In this document: piece by piece, positions 35,079 to 43,742 of the stretch
How positions within the stretch are numbered: position 1 is the stretch's first letter
Layout: each line of letters begins with the position of its first letter
Assembly: GCA_003565155.1 (NCBI GenBank)
Contig: PXDB01000030.1
Location: 1-45,802, forward strand
Length of the DNA: 45,802 nucleotides
Direction: 5' to 3'
From: Nitriliruptoraceae bacterium
GTDB taxonomy: Bacteria; Actinomycetota; Nitriliruptoria; Nitriliruptorales; Nitriliruptoraceae
Position numbers and translations under genes: made by a program
The notes under the pieces: generated by a model
Told to the model about the DNA's origin: nothing
The model's input: only the letters and a program-made list of their open reading frames with translations
Database searches by the model: none

Positions 35079-36224
35079 TCAGCGGCAGCGCGCGAGGAGC
35101 GCTTCGAGCTCCGCCGTGTCGTAGGCCACCGGGTTGTTGCCGAGCCGCTCGGTGTTGACGCCCTCGGCGAGGGCGCGGCGCTGCGCCGCGGTGTGCACGC
35201 CGTTGGCGGCGAGCCCCGGCGACAGGCCGACCGAGGCCAACAGTTGATCGATGCGGCGGTGGGCACCCGCGCCGTCGTCGACCGTGAGCAGCGTGAGGAT
35301 CTCCACCATGACCCTGCGGTGGGTGGCCGGGTCGACGCGGTCCTGGAGCTGGTCATCGGTCGCCTCGGCGTGGGCGGCGATGAAGGCACCGAGCGTGAGC
35401 CCGCAGGCGTGACCGTGGGGGATGCCGTAGCCCTTGGTCAGCCCGTAGGACAGCGCGTGGGCCGCGGTGGTCTTGGAGAGGTCGATGGCCCGGCCGGCGA
35501 GGTGGGCGCCGTGGGCCACGTCGTGCGCGAGCCCGGGGTCGGGTGCGGGCGAGGTGACGAAGGGCACGAGGGCGGGGAGCAGCAGGGTCAGTGCCTGACG
35601 GGCGAACGCCCGGCTCCGGTCGGTTGCGCCGGTGGCCCACAGGCTCTCGACGGCCTGGGCGACGGCATCGACGCCGGAGGTCGCGCGCTGGCGGGCGCTA
35701 CCGCTCACGCTGAGCTCCGGGTCGAGGATCACCGCGTCAGCGTGCAGCGCAGGCCCGGCGATGGAGTGCTTGGTGTGACCGACGTACACCACGGCGAAGT
35801 GGGTCGCCTCCGCACCGGAGCCGCTGGTGGTGGGCACCAGCACCAGCCGCAGCCCCCGGTCGTCGATCCGCCCACCCGCCGCGATCGTGGCGTCGAGGTC
35901 GTCGATCTCCCGGCCGGCGTAGGCCACCAGCAGCTTGGCCATGTCCATGGCGGTGCCGCCGCCAACCGCCAGCACCAGGTCGGGCGCGTGCGCTGCGACG
36001 AGTTCCAGGCCGGTGGCGAGGTCACGGGCATCGGTGTTGGGACGGAACCCGCTGAAGCGCACCACCTCCGCGACGGCCTCGAGCTCCGGCAGGATGCGCG
36101 CAGCCCCGGAGGCGGCGAAGGACCGCTCGCCGCAGACCAGGAGCACCCGCTCCGCACCGAGCGCACGCACCACCCCGGGCACCCGCTCGATGCTGCCGGC
36201 GCCGAGGATCGGTTCCACGCTCAC
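35079..36224 (-). CDS. Iron-type alcohol dehydrogenase, probable phosphonoacetaldehyde reductase
   Basis: 381 residues of the group III Fe-ADH family. Nucleotide-binding residues are seen in LAVGGGTAMDMAK and PTTSGSGAEATHF. The metal-site region is AAHALSYGLTKGYGIPHGHA with conserved histidines, and an upstream metal-site Asp lies near SGVDAVAQAVES. In phosphonate pathways this family (PhpC, FomC, DhpG types) reduces phosphonoacetaldehyde to 2-hydroxyethylphosphonate. The context fits exactly: the GTG overlaps the stop of the phosphonopyruvate decarboxylase gene (GTGA), in an operon headed by PEP mutase. No aminotransferase for 2-aminoethylphosphonate is present, so the alcohol is the likely product. 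The substrate is inferred from family and operon. Confidence 0.88.
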   Translation of the reverse strand: MSVEPILGAGSIERVPGVVRALGAERVLLVCGERSFAASGAARILPELEAVAEVVRFSGFRPNTDARDLATGLELVAAHAPDLVLAVGGGTAMDMAKLLVAYAGREIDDLDATIAAGGRIDDRGLRLVLVPTTSGSGAEATHFAVVYVGHTKHSIAGPALHADAVILDPELSVSGSARQRATSGVDAVAQAVESLWATGATDRSRAFARQALTLLLPALVPFVTSPAPDPGLAHDVAHGAHLAGRAIDLSKTTAAHALSYGLTKGYGIPHGHACGLTLGAFIAAHAEATDDQLQDRVDPATHRRVMVEILTLLTVDDGAGAHRRIDQLLASVGLSPGLAANGVHTAAQRRALAEGVNTERLGNNPVAYDTAELEALLARCR

Positions 36225-37351
36225 GTCAGTGCCCGCATGAACCGCTCGCGGCTCTCCGCCGGGGTCCGGGTCGGCCGGCCGATGCCGGGGCGGTTGCCGG
36301 GCCGGACCTGGAGGTCGATCAGGGTCGGGCCGCCGACCTCACGGTGGGCGGCTACCAGGCCCGGCAGCTCCGCCGGATCGTCGGTCGCGGCGGCGGCGCG
36401 GTAGCCGAGTGCCCGCGCGGCGGCCGGCACGTCGACACGACCGATCGAGGTGGGCTGGCCCCCAACGCTGTCGTGCACCCCGTTGTTGAACACCACGTGG
36501 TGGTAGTTGCGCGGGGCGTGATCGGCGATGACCGCCAGGGCTCCGAGGTGCATCAGCAGCGCACCGTCACCGTCCAGGCACCACACCTCCCGGTCACGTT
36601 CCTGCGTTGCAACCCCCAGGGCGATGGAGCTGGCGTGGCCCATCCCACCCACGGTGAGGAAGTCCCGGGTAGCGTCCTGCCCGGTGCGCTCACGGTGCTC
36701 GAACAGCTCCCGGCTGAGCATCCCGGTGGTGGACACGACCACCACACCCTCGCCGATCGCGTCGACGGCGGCGATCAGGGCGTCCTCCCGGGAGGCCAGG
36801 CCCGCGCCGGCCGGCGCGCGGTCGTCCGCCACCTCGGCGGGAGCGAAGGTGCCCTTGGACACCAGCACCAGGTGCGGGGTGCGGCCCTCGCGGGCAGTGG
36901 CGACCGCCGCCGCCATCGCCTGGTCCGCCGCCGCCGGTTCGTCGGGCAGGTGGGTCCAGGGCATGTCCATGGCCTCGAGGAGGTCGGTCATCACCCGCCC
37001 CTGGGTGACGTGCTGCGGCTCGTCGGCGACCCCGGGCTCGCCCCGCCAGCCGATGAGCACCACCATCGGCACGCCGTAGACGTCCCGGTCGGCCAGGGAC
37101 AGCAGCGGGTTGACGAGGTTCCCGAACCCGGAGTTCTGGAGGTAGACCAGCGGCACCTCGCCGGTGCGCAGGTGGTAGCCCAACGCGATCGCCACCGCCC
37201 CTCCCTCGTTGGCGGCGATGACGTGCCGCTCGCGGGGCAGGGTGGCCATCACGTGGGTACCGAACTCCTTCAGCAGGCTGTCCGGCACGCCGGTGTGGAA
37301 GCGGACACCGAGCTCGGCGAGGTGCTCGACGAAGGGACCCGGCGGGATCAT
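36221..37351 (-). CDS. ppd: Phosphonopyruvate decarboxylase
   Basis: 376 residues, thiamine diphosphate- and Mg2+-dependent. It converts phosphonopyruvate to phosphonoacetaldehyde, the irreversible step that drives phosphonate synthesis. The N-terminal half has [13 protein letters not shown] and [19 protein letters not shown] with the conserved ThDP-activating Glu. The substrate/linker region is [20 protein letters not shown]. The ThDP motif is [20 protein letters not shown] with [11 protein letters not shown] after it. Its ATG overlaps the stop of the PEP mutase fusion (ATGA) and its stop overlaps the dehydrogenase start (GTGA), so the three are tightly coupled. A sulfopyruvate decarboxylase is the close alternative but is excluded by the neighbour's EDKxxxxxNS motif. 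Confidence 0.94.
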   Translation of the reverse strand: MIPPGPFVEHLAELGVRFHTGVPDSLLKEFGTHVMATLPRERHVIAANEGGAVAIALGYHLRTGEVPLVYLQNSGFGNLVNPLLSLADRDVYGVPMVVLIGWRGEPGVADEPQHVTQGRVMTDLLEAMDMPWTHLPDEPAAADQAMAAAVATAREGRTPHLVLVSKGTFAPAEVADDRAPAGAGLASREDALIAAVDAIGEGVVVVSTTGMLSRELFEHRERTGQDATRDFLTVGGMGHASSIALGVATQERDREVWCLDGDGALLMHLGALAVIADHAPRNYHHVVFNNGVHDSVGGQPTSIGRVDVPAAARALGYRAAAATDDPAELPGLVAAHREVGGPTLIDLQVRPGNRPGIGRPTRTPAESRERFMRALT

Positions 37352-38652
37352 CGGTTGTCCGGGATGATCGCCAGCGCATCGGCGATCGGTGCGAGGTACT
37401 GGTCGGCCTCCAACGACCGTCCGTGATGCAGCACCGACTCGGCCACCTTCACCATCTGGGGGTAGGCAGCGCGCAGCATGTGGTTGGCGTAGATCACGAC
37501 CTTCACGCCCCGGTCCGCGAGCTCCTGCTCGGAGACGTGGTTGTAGCTGGTCGGCACCACCACGATCGGGACGTGCGTGGGAAGCTGCTCCGCGCGGGCG
37601 CAGAACTCGAAGATCTCGTCCGGTTCCTTCCGGCGGCTGTGGATCATGATGCCGTCGGCGCCGGCGTCGATGTAGGCCTCCGCCCGCTTGACGGCGTCCT
37701 CCATCCCCTTGTCGAGGATCAGGCTCTCGATACGTGCGATGATCATGAAGTCGTCGGTGACCTGGACCTGCTTGCCGATGGCCAGCCGGGTGCAGAAGTC
37801 CTCGATCGAGGACTGGGTCTGCTCCACCTCGGTCCCGAACAGCGAGTTGCGTTTCAGCCCCTCCTTGTCCTCGATGATCACCGCCGACACCCCGAGCCGC
37901 TCCAGGGAACGCACCGTGAAGGAGAAGTGCTCGGGCTTGCCACCGGTGTCACCGTCGAAGATCAGTGGCTTGGTGGTCACCTCGAACATGTCGTTGATGT
38001 TCTGCAACCGCGACGAGATGTCCACCGCTTCGATGTCGGGCTTGCCGCGGGAGGTGGAGTCGGTCAGCGACGAGGACCACATCCCGTCGAACTCGACCCT
38101 GCGCCCGTCACGCTGCGCCTCGGTGGTCTCCACGATCAGTCCCGTGAGGCCGTTGTGCGCCTCCATCATCCGAACGATCGGCTTGTTGTCGATCAACCGC
38201 CGCAACCGGGACAGACGCACCGCCGGGGTGGTGCCGACCTGCTTCACGGAGTTGTTGAGCTGGGTCGAGGAGATGCCCTGGGTGTAGGGAACCTCCACCA
38301 GCCGTCCACCCCACTGCTCCAGGGCGTCGATCACCCGCTGGCGTGTCTCCGCCTGCACACCGGTGCGCCAGTCGTCCCCATGCACCACGTAGTCAGGCCG
38401 CAGCCGCTCGAGGTTGGGCACGTAGTCCAGCGTCTCCTGCGGCACGACCTTGACCACGCCCTTGAGGCTCTCAACCACGCGGTACCGCTGCTCGTAGGTC
38501 ATGTGCGGCAGACGCTTGTAGCTGGCGATCGCCGCATCCGTGAGCAGGCCGATGATCACGTCCCCGAGCTCCGCTGCCTGCTCCAGGATGTTGATGTGAC
38601 CCGGGTGGATCAGGTCCGCGCTCATGCCGACGTACACGGTGGGTGTGGACAT
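37348..38652 (-). CDS. pepM: Cytidylyltransferase-phosphoenolpyruvate mutase fusion (PntC-PepM type)
   Basis: 434 residues from the ATG at 38650-38652 ([10 protein letters not shown]). Residues 1-140 are a nucleotidyltransferase of the CTP:phosphonate/phosphocholine kind, with HPGH at 16-19, [12 protein letters not shown] near 46-57 and YTQGISSTQ at 123-131. Residues 150-434 are PEP mutase, which forms the C-P bond. [12 protein letters not shown] holds the active-site entry, the metal-site Asp pair is D233/D235 (IFDGDTGG), and the diagnostic [10 protein letters not shown] (261-270) fits EDKxxxxxNS exactly. That motif separates true mutases from isocitrate-lyase relatives. In known PntC-PepM systems the phosphonate is activated as its CMP derivative for transfer to lipid or glycan. 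The gene heads the pepM-ppd-dehydrogenase operon. Confidence 0.95.
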   Translation of the reverse strand: MSTPTVYVGMSADLIHPGHINILEQAAELGDVIIGLLTDAAIASYKRLPHMTYEQRYRVVESLKGVVKVVPQETLDYVPNLERLRPDYVVHGDDWRTGVQAETRQRVIDALEQWGGRLVEVPYTQGISSTQLNNSVKQVGTTPAVRLSRLRRLIDNKPIVRMMEAHNGLTGLIVETTEAQRDGRRVEFDGMWSSSLTDSTSRGKPDIEAVDISSRLQNINDMFEVTTKPLIFDGDTGGKPEHFSFTVRSLERLGVSAVIIEDKEGLKRNSLFGTEVEQTQSSIEDFCTRLAIGKQVQVTDDFMIIARIESLILDKGMEDAVKRAEAYIDAGADGIMIHSRRKEPDEIFEFCARAEQLPTHVPIVVVPTSYNHVSEQELADRGVKVVIYANHMLRAAYPQMVKVAESVLHHGRSLEADQYLAPIADALAIIPDNR

Positions 38653-38786
38653 GTCGGAACGCCTTCGGCCGCACGAGGTGGAGCCCGCCCCGCTGACAGG
38701 CCCGTCACCGGCCGAGTATGCCGTGCGCTGGACGCCCTCGCAGGGAACGCGCCTGTCAAGACGACGGGCCACGGTGACGATGCCCT

Positions 38787-38805
38787 AGCGGGATAGAGTC
38801 CCGCT
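38787..38805. promoter_or_regulatory. Inverted repeat in the promoter region between pepM and the glucosaminidase gene
   Basis: AGCGGGA / TCCCGCT with a TAGAG centre lies 60 bases before the plus-strand gene. The centre GATAGAGT overlaps a possible -10 element, so a regulator bound here could control the surface-hydrolase genes. There is no direct evidence beyond position and symmetry. Confidence 0.35.
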
Positions 38806-38864
38806 CACCGCCACGTGCGGCGAGCAGCCACCGCCGCCTGTGAGGCGACGAGAGGAGCCCGAAC

Positions 38865-40280
38865 GTGTCCCTGGTCCACCGCCGCTGCGTCGCGCTGCTC
38901 GCCACACTGGCCTTGGCCGCCTCCCTGGTCACCGTCACACCGGCGGCGCCAGCCGACGCTGACACCGTGCGGACCCCCGTGATGGGGTCCGCGGAACTGA
39001 CCGGCCCCGAAGTGGAGGCGTGGTTCCACGCGGTGTGGCGGCCGGAGTTCCGGGCCACCGTCGACGAGGACACCCTCATCCGTTACTTCCGCGAAGAGGG
39101 GGTGCGCGAGGGGGTCGACTGGAACATCGCCTTCGCCCAGGCGATCCTGGAGACCGCCTGGTTCAACTACCCGGACCACGGACAGGTCGGACCACAGGAC
39201 AACAACTTCGGCGGCATGGGGGCCTTCGATGGTGCGGACGGCCAGTACGTGTTCCGCTTCCCCGATGCCCGCACGGGCGTGCGGGCGAAGATGCAGCACC
39301 TGCGCATCTACGGCGATCCGACCGTGGCAGGCAACGGCTCCAACCTGGGATCACCGATCGCCGTCGACGTCGACGAGCGCTACCCGCAGCGGTGGCAGCT
39401 GATCCGCAACGGGACCGGGCCCACCGGCCAGCCCTACCACGCGTCGGCTACCGCGTGGCAGGACCTGGGCAACGGCCTATGGGCGACCGATCCCTTCTAC
39501 AACTGCAAGGTCCTCAGCATCTACCGACGGATGCTGGAGTTCCACGGCCGGGACGTGACCGGACTGCCGACCAACCCGACCTGCCTGCGCACCTGGCATC
39601 TACGCCACGAGAACCGCGGCGGCGACGCGGACGGTTTCGCGTTCATGGGCCGTGATGGCGACGAGGTGCTGGCCTGCGACTTCAACGGCGATGGCCGCGA
39701 CACGCCGGCGACCTTCCGCGACGGGCGGTGGACGATCTCCAACCTGGTCAACGGGGCGAGCGCCTTCGGCTTCGAGTACGGCCGTGCCGGGGACGTGCCC
39801 CTCTGCGGCGACTGGAACGGCAACGGCCGCGCTGGTATCGGCGTGGTGCGGGACGGGCGGTGGCACCTGCGCAACGCGCTGTCCGCGGGGCACGCGGACC
39901 TCTCCTTCACCTACGGACGGGTCACCCGAGGTGACATCCCGATCGCCGGCAACTGGAACGGGCGCGGCGGGGACGGCATCGGGATCATCCGCGGTGGGGA
40001 GTGGCACCTGCGCAACACCCTCTCCGGCGGCCCGGCACAGCACCGGTTCGTCTACGGCCGCATCCTCGCCGGGGACCGTCCGGTGACCGGCGACTGGAAC
40101 GGCGACGGCGTGGACGGTGTCGGCATCGTGCGCACGCAGCAGTGGCACCTGCGCAACACCCTCTCCGGCGGGCCGGCACAGCTCCGGTTCGTGTACGGCC
40201 GCCTGGGCTCCGAGGACGTACCCGTCGCCGGTGACTGGACCCGCGACGGTCGGTCAACGCCCGCGATCGTGCGCAGGTGA
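38865..40280 (+). CDS. Secreted glucosaminidase (GH73-like) with five C-terminal surface repeats
   Basis: 471 residues from GTG 38865 with GAGGAG about 8 bases upstream. A signal peptide (about 1-30, cut near APADA) precedes a GH73-type endo-beta-N-acetylglucosaminidase domain (about 45-225). The likely catalytic Glu96 is in AQAILETAWF, and NNFGGMGAFDG with YVFRFPDARTGVRA carries the usual glucosaminidase core. Five repeats of 44-47 residues then follow (about 240-471), consensus GDxPVxGDWNGDGxDGxGIVRDGxWHLRNxLSGG in two pieces. They resemble FG-GAP/VCBS-like propeller blades with a DxNxDG calcium loop. The next gene starts within the stop codon (GTGA). Confidence 0.88.
   Translation: MSLVHRRCVALLATLALAASLVTVTPAAPADADTVRTPVMGSAELTGPEVEAWFHAVWRPEFRATVDEDTLIRYFREEGVREGVDWNIAFAQAILETAWFNYPDHGQVGPQDNNFGGMGAFDGADGQYVFRFPDARTGVRAKMQHLRIYGDPTVAGNGSNLGSPIAVDVDERYPQRWQLIRNGTGPTGQPYHASATAWQDLGNGLWATDPFYNCKVLSIYRRMLEFHGRDVTGLPTNPTCLRTWHLRHENRGGDADGFAFMGRDGDEVLACDFNGDGRDTPATFRDGRWTISNLVNGASAFGFEYGRAGDVPLCGDWNGNGRAGIGVVRDGRWHLRNALSAGHADLSFTYGRVTRGDIPIAGNWNGRGGDGIGIIRGGEWHLRNTLSGGPAQHRFVYGRILAGDRPVTGDWNGDGVDGVGIVRTQQWHLRNTLSGGPAQLRFVYGRLGSEDVPVAGDWTRDGRSTPAIVRR
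40001..40202 (+). repeat. Near-identical 61-bp direct repeats inside the glucosaminidase gene
   Basis: 40001-40061 and 40142-40202 are 141 bases (47 codons) apart and differ at only a few bases. They encode the WHLRNTLSGGPAQ..FVYGR part of repeats 4 and 5, pointing to recent in-frame duplication of a blade. Confidence 0.8.
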
Positions 40281-42238
40281 GACGTAGCCGCGGGGGGCCG
40301 GTCGGCGTTCGACGGGTGCCCCTGCTGGCAGCCGCGACCCTGGGGGCGTTGCTGGTCCTCGCCGGCCCGGCTGCAGCCCAGACCGTCGAGGTGCTGCGCA
40401 CCGATCGACCCGCCGACGGGGTACGCCACCAGGTGCTGCGGATCCGGTTGTCGGACGGCTCGATCGCCCGCGGCAACCTGGTGCGTTGGCAGGAGGACCG
40501 CGCCGGTGTTGCACTCCGCCCGGTGCTGGCCCGGGACACCGTCAGCGGGCTGGAGACCACCCAGTCGATGTCGCAGCGGGCCCTGCAGGACGGGGCCCTG
40601 GTCGGCGTCAACGGCGGCTACTTCCTGCCACGGCCGACGGGGGCACCGAACGGCCCCCTGGTCCTCGACGGGGAGTTGCGGTCCGGTCCAGCGGTGGGCG
40701 CCAGCGGCTCACGGCTGTCGACGGGGCGCGGCACCGTGGGGATCCGGACCGATGGCCGCGTGCGCCTCGACCGGCTCCAGCCGGACATGACCCTGACCCT
40801 GCCGGACCGCACCTGGCGCGTCGACGAGGTCAACCGGAACCCGCGCTGTCCGGCGAGCGGGTTGGTGACCTGCCCGAGCGGCGGCGAGGTGCTGCTGTTC
40901 GATGACGGCTTCGGCGCGTCGGCGGTCCTGCCGGCCGACAGTACGGTGCTGGTGCTGGAGGCGGCACGCCTGCCGTCGACCGGGCGGTTGACGACCACGG
41001 TCCGCAGCGTCGAGGTGCGCAGCAGCGCCGGCGGCGTGAACGTCCCCTCGGGAAGGCTCTTGCTCGCGGCCCACGGACCCGATCGCGGACCATCGCTCGC
41101 CGCGGTCCCTGTCGGCACCACCGTCACCATCGACGTGGCACTGCGCCCTGCGGCCGCCCCCGGCTCGAGCTGGGACGACCTGGCGCACGCGTTGCCCGGC
41201 GCCCCCCTGCTCCTGCGCGGACGTGCGCAGCAGCCGGCGCTCTTCGCGTCCGCCACCACCCGGGAGGACCGTGAGGCGCTCGGTGACGCACACCGGCTCC
41301 TCCGCCAACCCCGCACGGCCATCGCGCGCACCGACGGCGGGGAACTGCTGCTACTGAGCGTGGATGGTCGGCGCACCGGCTGGTCGGCCGGGGTGACCCT
41401 GCGCGAGCTCACGCAGGTGTTCCAGCGCCTCGGCGCCCGCGATGCCGTCAACCTCGATGGTGGCGGATCGACGACCATGACCTTGCACGGCGCGGTGGTC
41501 AACCGACCCAGCGAGGCCGACCGTGGCTCGGCCAACGCGCTGATGCTGCACGTCCCGCAGCGCACCTGGTTCCTGCGCGACGCCCACAGCGGTGGCCCGG
41601 CGAACTCGACGGGCACCTTCGCGTTCACCGGCGACCGGGTCCTCGCCTGCGACATCAACGGCGACGGGCGGGACACGCCCGTGTCCTTCGCCGACGGCCG
41701 GTGGGTGGCGTCCAACCAGCGCAACGCCGGTGGCCAGCTGACCACCTTCAGCTACGGGTTCCAGCCGGGCGACGTGCCGCTGTGCGGTGACTGGAACGGC
41801 GACGGCCGGGACGGCATCGGCGTGCAGCGGGGCCACCGGTTCCTGTTGCGCAACAGCGCCAGCGCCGGATCACCGCACCACGACTTCCGTTACGGACGAC
41901 CGGGCGACGTGGCCGTGGTGGGCGACTGGAACGGCAACGGCCGGGACACGATCGGTATCCGCCGCGGCGATCGCTACTTCCTGCGCAACAGCCTCTCCGG
42001 TGGAGCGGCCAACCACGACTTCCACTACGGACGCGCCGGCGACGGCCCCGTGGTCGGCGACTGGAACGGCAACGGCCGCAGCTCGCTGGGGGTTCGGCGC
42101 GGGGACCGCTACTTCATCCGCAACCAACTCAGCGGCGGTCCGGCCAACCTCGACTTCCACTACGGACGCGCCAGCGACCTGCCGGTATCCGGTGACTGGA
42201 ACGGGGACGGCCGCACCAGCCTGGGCGCGGTGCGCTGA
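40277..42238 (+). CDS. Secreted phosphodiester glycosidase (NAGPA domain) with five C-terminal surface repeats
   Basis: 653 residues. The GTG overlaps the previous stop (GTGA). A signal peptide (about 1-34, AGPAAAQ cleavage) is followed by a long NAGPA/phosphodiester glycosidase domain (about 60-430) with GVNGGYFLPRPTG, RTAIARTDGGELLLLSVDGR and the catalytic-type DAVNLDGGGSTTM. The family hydrolyses sugar-1-phosphodiester bonds; in bacteria it acts on cell-wall or surface polymers. The C-terminal 230 residues carry five blades like those of its neighbours (DINGDGRDTP, DWNGDGRDGIGV, DWNGNGRDTIGI, DWNGNGRSSLGV, DWNGDGRTSLGA). A phosphodiesterase in a phosphonate/pyruvate-glycan region fits processing of a phosphodiester-linked polymer, but the substrate is not known. 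Confidence 0.9.
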   Translation: MRRSRGGPVGVRRVPLLAAATLGALLVLAGPAAAQTVEVLRTDRPADGVRHQVLRIRLSDGSIARGNLVRWQEDRAGVALRPVLARDTVSGLETTQSMSQRALQDGALVGVNGGYFLPRPTGAPNGPLVLDGELRSGPAVGASGSRLSTGRGTVGIRTDGRVRLDRLQPDMTLTLPDRTWRVDEVNRNPRCPASGLVTCPSGGEVLLFDDGFGASAVLPADSTVLVLEAARLPSTGRLTTTVRSVEVRSSAGGVNVPSGRLLLAAHGPDRGPSLAAVPVGTTVTIDVALRPAAAPGSSWDDLAHALPGAPLLLRGRAQQPALFASATTREDREALGDAHRLLRQPRTAIARTDGGELLLLSVDGRRTGWSAGVTLRELTQVFQRLGARDAVNLDGGGSTTMTLHGAVVNRPSEADRGSANALMLHVPQRTWFLRDAHSGGPANSTGTFAFTGDRVLACDINGDGRDTPVSFADGRWVASNQRNAGGQLTTFSYGFQPGDVPLCGDWNGDGRDGIGVQRGHRFLLRNSASAGSPHHDFRYGRPGDVAVVGDWNGNGRDTIGIRRGDRYFLRNSLSGGAANHDFHYGRAGDGPVVGDWNGNGRSSLGVRRGDRYFIRNQLSGGPANLDFHYGRASDLPVSGDWNGDGRTSLGAVR

Positions 42239-42239
42239 G

Positions 42240-43562
42240 TCAGGGCCGCTCGAGCGTGATCACCCGATCAGCGGGTCCGCCACGGTGCACGTCACGCAGG
42301 TGCCACTCGTCATCGCGGGCGATCGCCGGCGTGCTCTGGCCGTCGCCGTTCCAGTCGCCCATGACCGGCAGGTCACCGGAGAGCACACGACCGTAGGTGT
42401 AGACGAGCTCACCAGGACCGCCGGACAGCCGGTAGCGCAGATGCCACTCACCGTCTCGCACGATGCCGACCATCGCCCGCCCATCGCTCGACCAGTCGCC
42501 GATCAGGGGCCGGTCGCCCTGCAGGATGCGGCCGTAAACGAAGCTGTGATCGCTGCCGCCACCGTTCAGGCTGTTCTTCAGGTGCCACTCGCCGTCGCGG
42601 ATGATCCCGACGGTGTCCTTGCCGTTGGCGTTCCAGTCCCCGGCGATGGGGACATCGCCTGCGGTGATACGGCCGTAGGTGAACCGGCGCTCCTCGCCGT
42701 TCTCGAGGGGCACGCGCCACTGGCCGTCCCGAACGATCGCCACAGTGTCGATGCCGTCACCGGTCCAGTCGCCGGCCACGGGGACGTCGCCCGCGCGACC
42801 CAACCGCTGGTCCGTGATCGTGCCGTCGGCGGTACGCAGCCGCAGGTCACCATCACACCACCAGCCGATGCCATCACGGCCGGACCCGTCCCAGTCTCCG
42901 GCGAGGGCGTCACACCCACCGTTGCCTGGTCGCGCCGCAGCGACGGTCGACCCACCGGGGACATCACCACGCGCCTCCGCCGCCTTGAGACTGTCGTAGG
43001 GGTCGAGTCGATTGGAGCCGAAAGGATCCCGCACGGACGTATCGACGATCTCGAAGTGCAGGTGCGGCGCGTTGCAGCTGGCGTTCCCCGAGCACCCGTT
43101 GAAGCCGATGTGCTGGCCACGCTCCACGCGGGTACCGCGTGCCAAGCCAGGGGCGTAGGCCTGCGCCGCCGTGCCGTCCTGACGACCGAGGTGGATGTAG
43201 TTGTAGGTCCGTCCGTCGTCCCCGTCGATGCTGATCATGTAGCCGTAGGACGGCGGGCGGTTGTCGAGTCCGGTGATGAACCGGATCGTGCCCCCCACAG
43301 CCGCGTGCACCGTGCGTCCCTCTGGGGCCATGACGTCGGTGGCCCGGTGACGCCGTTCGCAGTTGTGCCCCCGGCAGAAGTCGTAATCCCTGATGTAGCT
43401 CGTGTCGCCCTGCACAGGGAAGGTGATGTCCACCACCTGACGGTGATCGTTGCTGGCCCCCGCCGGGCTCCCGGCCGACAGCGCGAGCAGTAGCAGCCCC
43501 ATACCGGCCGTCGCGAGGACGAGCGCCCGCAGCAACGCAGGTCGTATGGGGTACGCACGCAC
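42240..43562 (-). CDS. Secreted M23 metallopeptidase with five C-terminal surface repeats
   Basis: 440 residues from the GTG at 43560-43562 (VRAYPIRPALLRALVLATAG), which has CGGAG 7 bases upstream. A TTG six codons earlier (43580) lacks a ribosome binding site. A signal peptide ends near AGASND. The M23 (lysostaphin/LytM-type) domain binds zinc through H72 and D76 (HRATD) and H169 (PHLHFE), with YNYIHLG nearby. It cuts peptidoglycan cross-links. Extra Cys pairs (DFCRGHNCERR, GCSGNASC) suggest disulphides. Five of the same DWNGDG-type blades follow (GDWDGSGRDGIG to GDWNGDGQSTPAIARDD). It converges on the NAGPA gene with only one base between the stops, so no separate terminator fits there. Confidence 0.9.
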   Translation of the reverse strand: MRAYPIRPALLRALVLATAGMGLLLLALSAGSPAGASNDHRQVVDITFPVQGDTSYIRDYDFCRGHNCERRHRATDVMAPEGRTVHAAVGGTIRFITGLDNRPPSYGYMISIDGDDGRTYNYIHLGRQDGTAAQAYAPGLARGTRVERGQHIGFNGCSGNASCNAPHLHFEIVDTSVRDPFGSNRLDPYDSLKAAEARGDVPGGSTVAAARPGNGGCDALAGDWDGSGRDGIGWWCDGDLRLRTADGTITDQRLGRAGDVPVAGDWTGDGIDTVAIVRDGQWRVPLENGEERRFTYGRITAGDVPIAGDWNANGKDTVGIIRDGEWHLKNSLNGGGSDHSFVYGRILQGDRPLIGDWSSDGRAMVGIVRDGEWHLRYRLSGGPGELVYTYGRVLSGDLPVMGDWNGDGQSTPAIARDDEWHLRDVHRGGPADRVITLERP

Positions 43563-43742
43563 GGGCAGACTCCGAGGCAAGATGACGGCTACTGGTCACA
43601 TCGGCGCGGAAAGCTACGCCCTGAAGGTCGTCGTCTCTCGGACGAACGGACAGGTCTGCACGCCGAGCCGGGTCGGCGAACGCGCACAGGCCGGTCTCAG
43701 AGAGCGGCGCGGGAACCGGTCTAGCCTGGCGGGCGATCGGTC

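Noticed and set aside
36221..37351. Sulfopyruvate decarboxylase or acetolactate synthase
   Set aside because: Single-chain length of 376 residues and coupling to a PEP mutase gene support phosphonopyruvate decarboxylase.
37348..38652. Isocitrate lyase/2-methylisocitrate lyase family member instead of PEP mutase
   Set aside because: EDKxxxxxNS is present exactly and phosphonopyruvate decarboxylase is the next gene.
38653..38864. TTGACA-like -35 element on the minus strand upstream of pepM
   Set aside because: No TANNNT element at 16-18 bases spacing; not strong enough to call a promoter.
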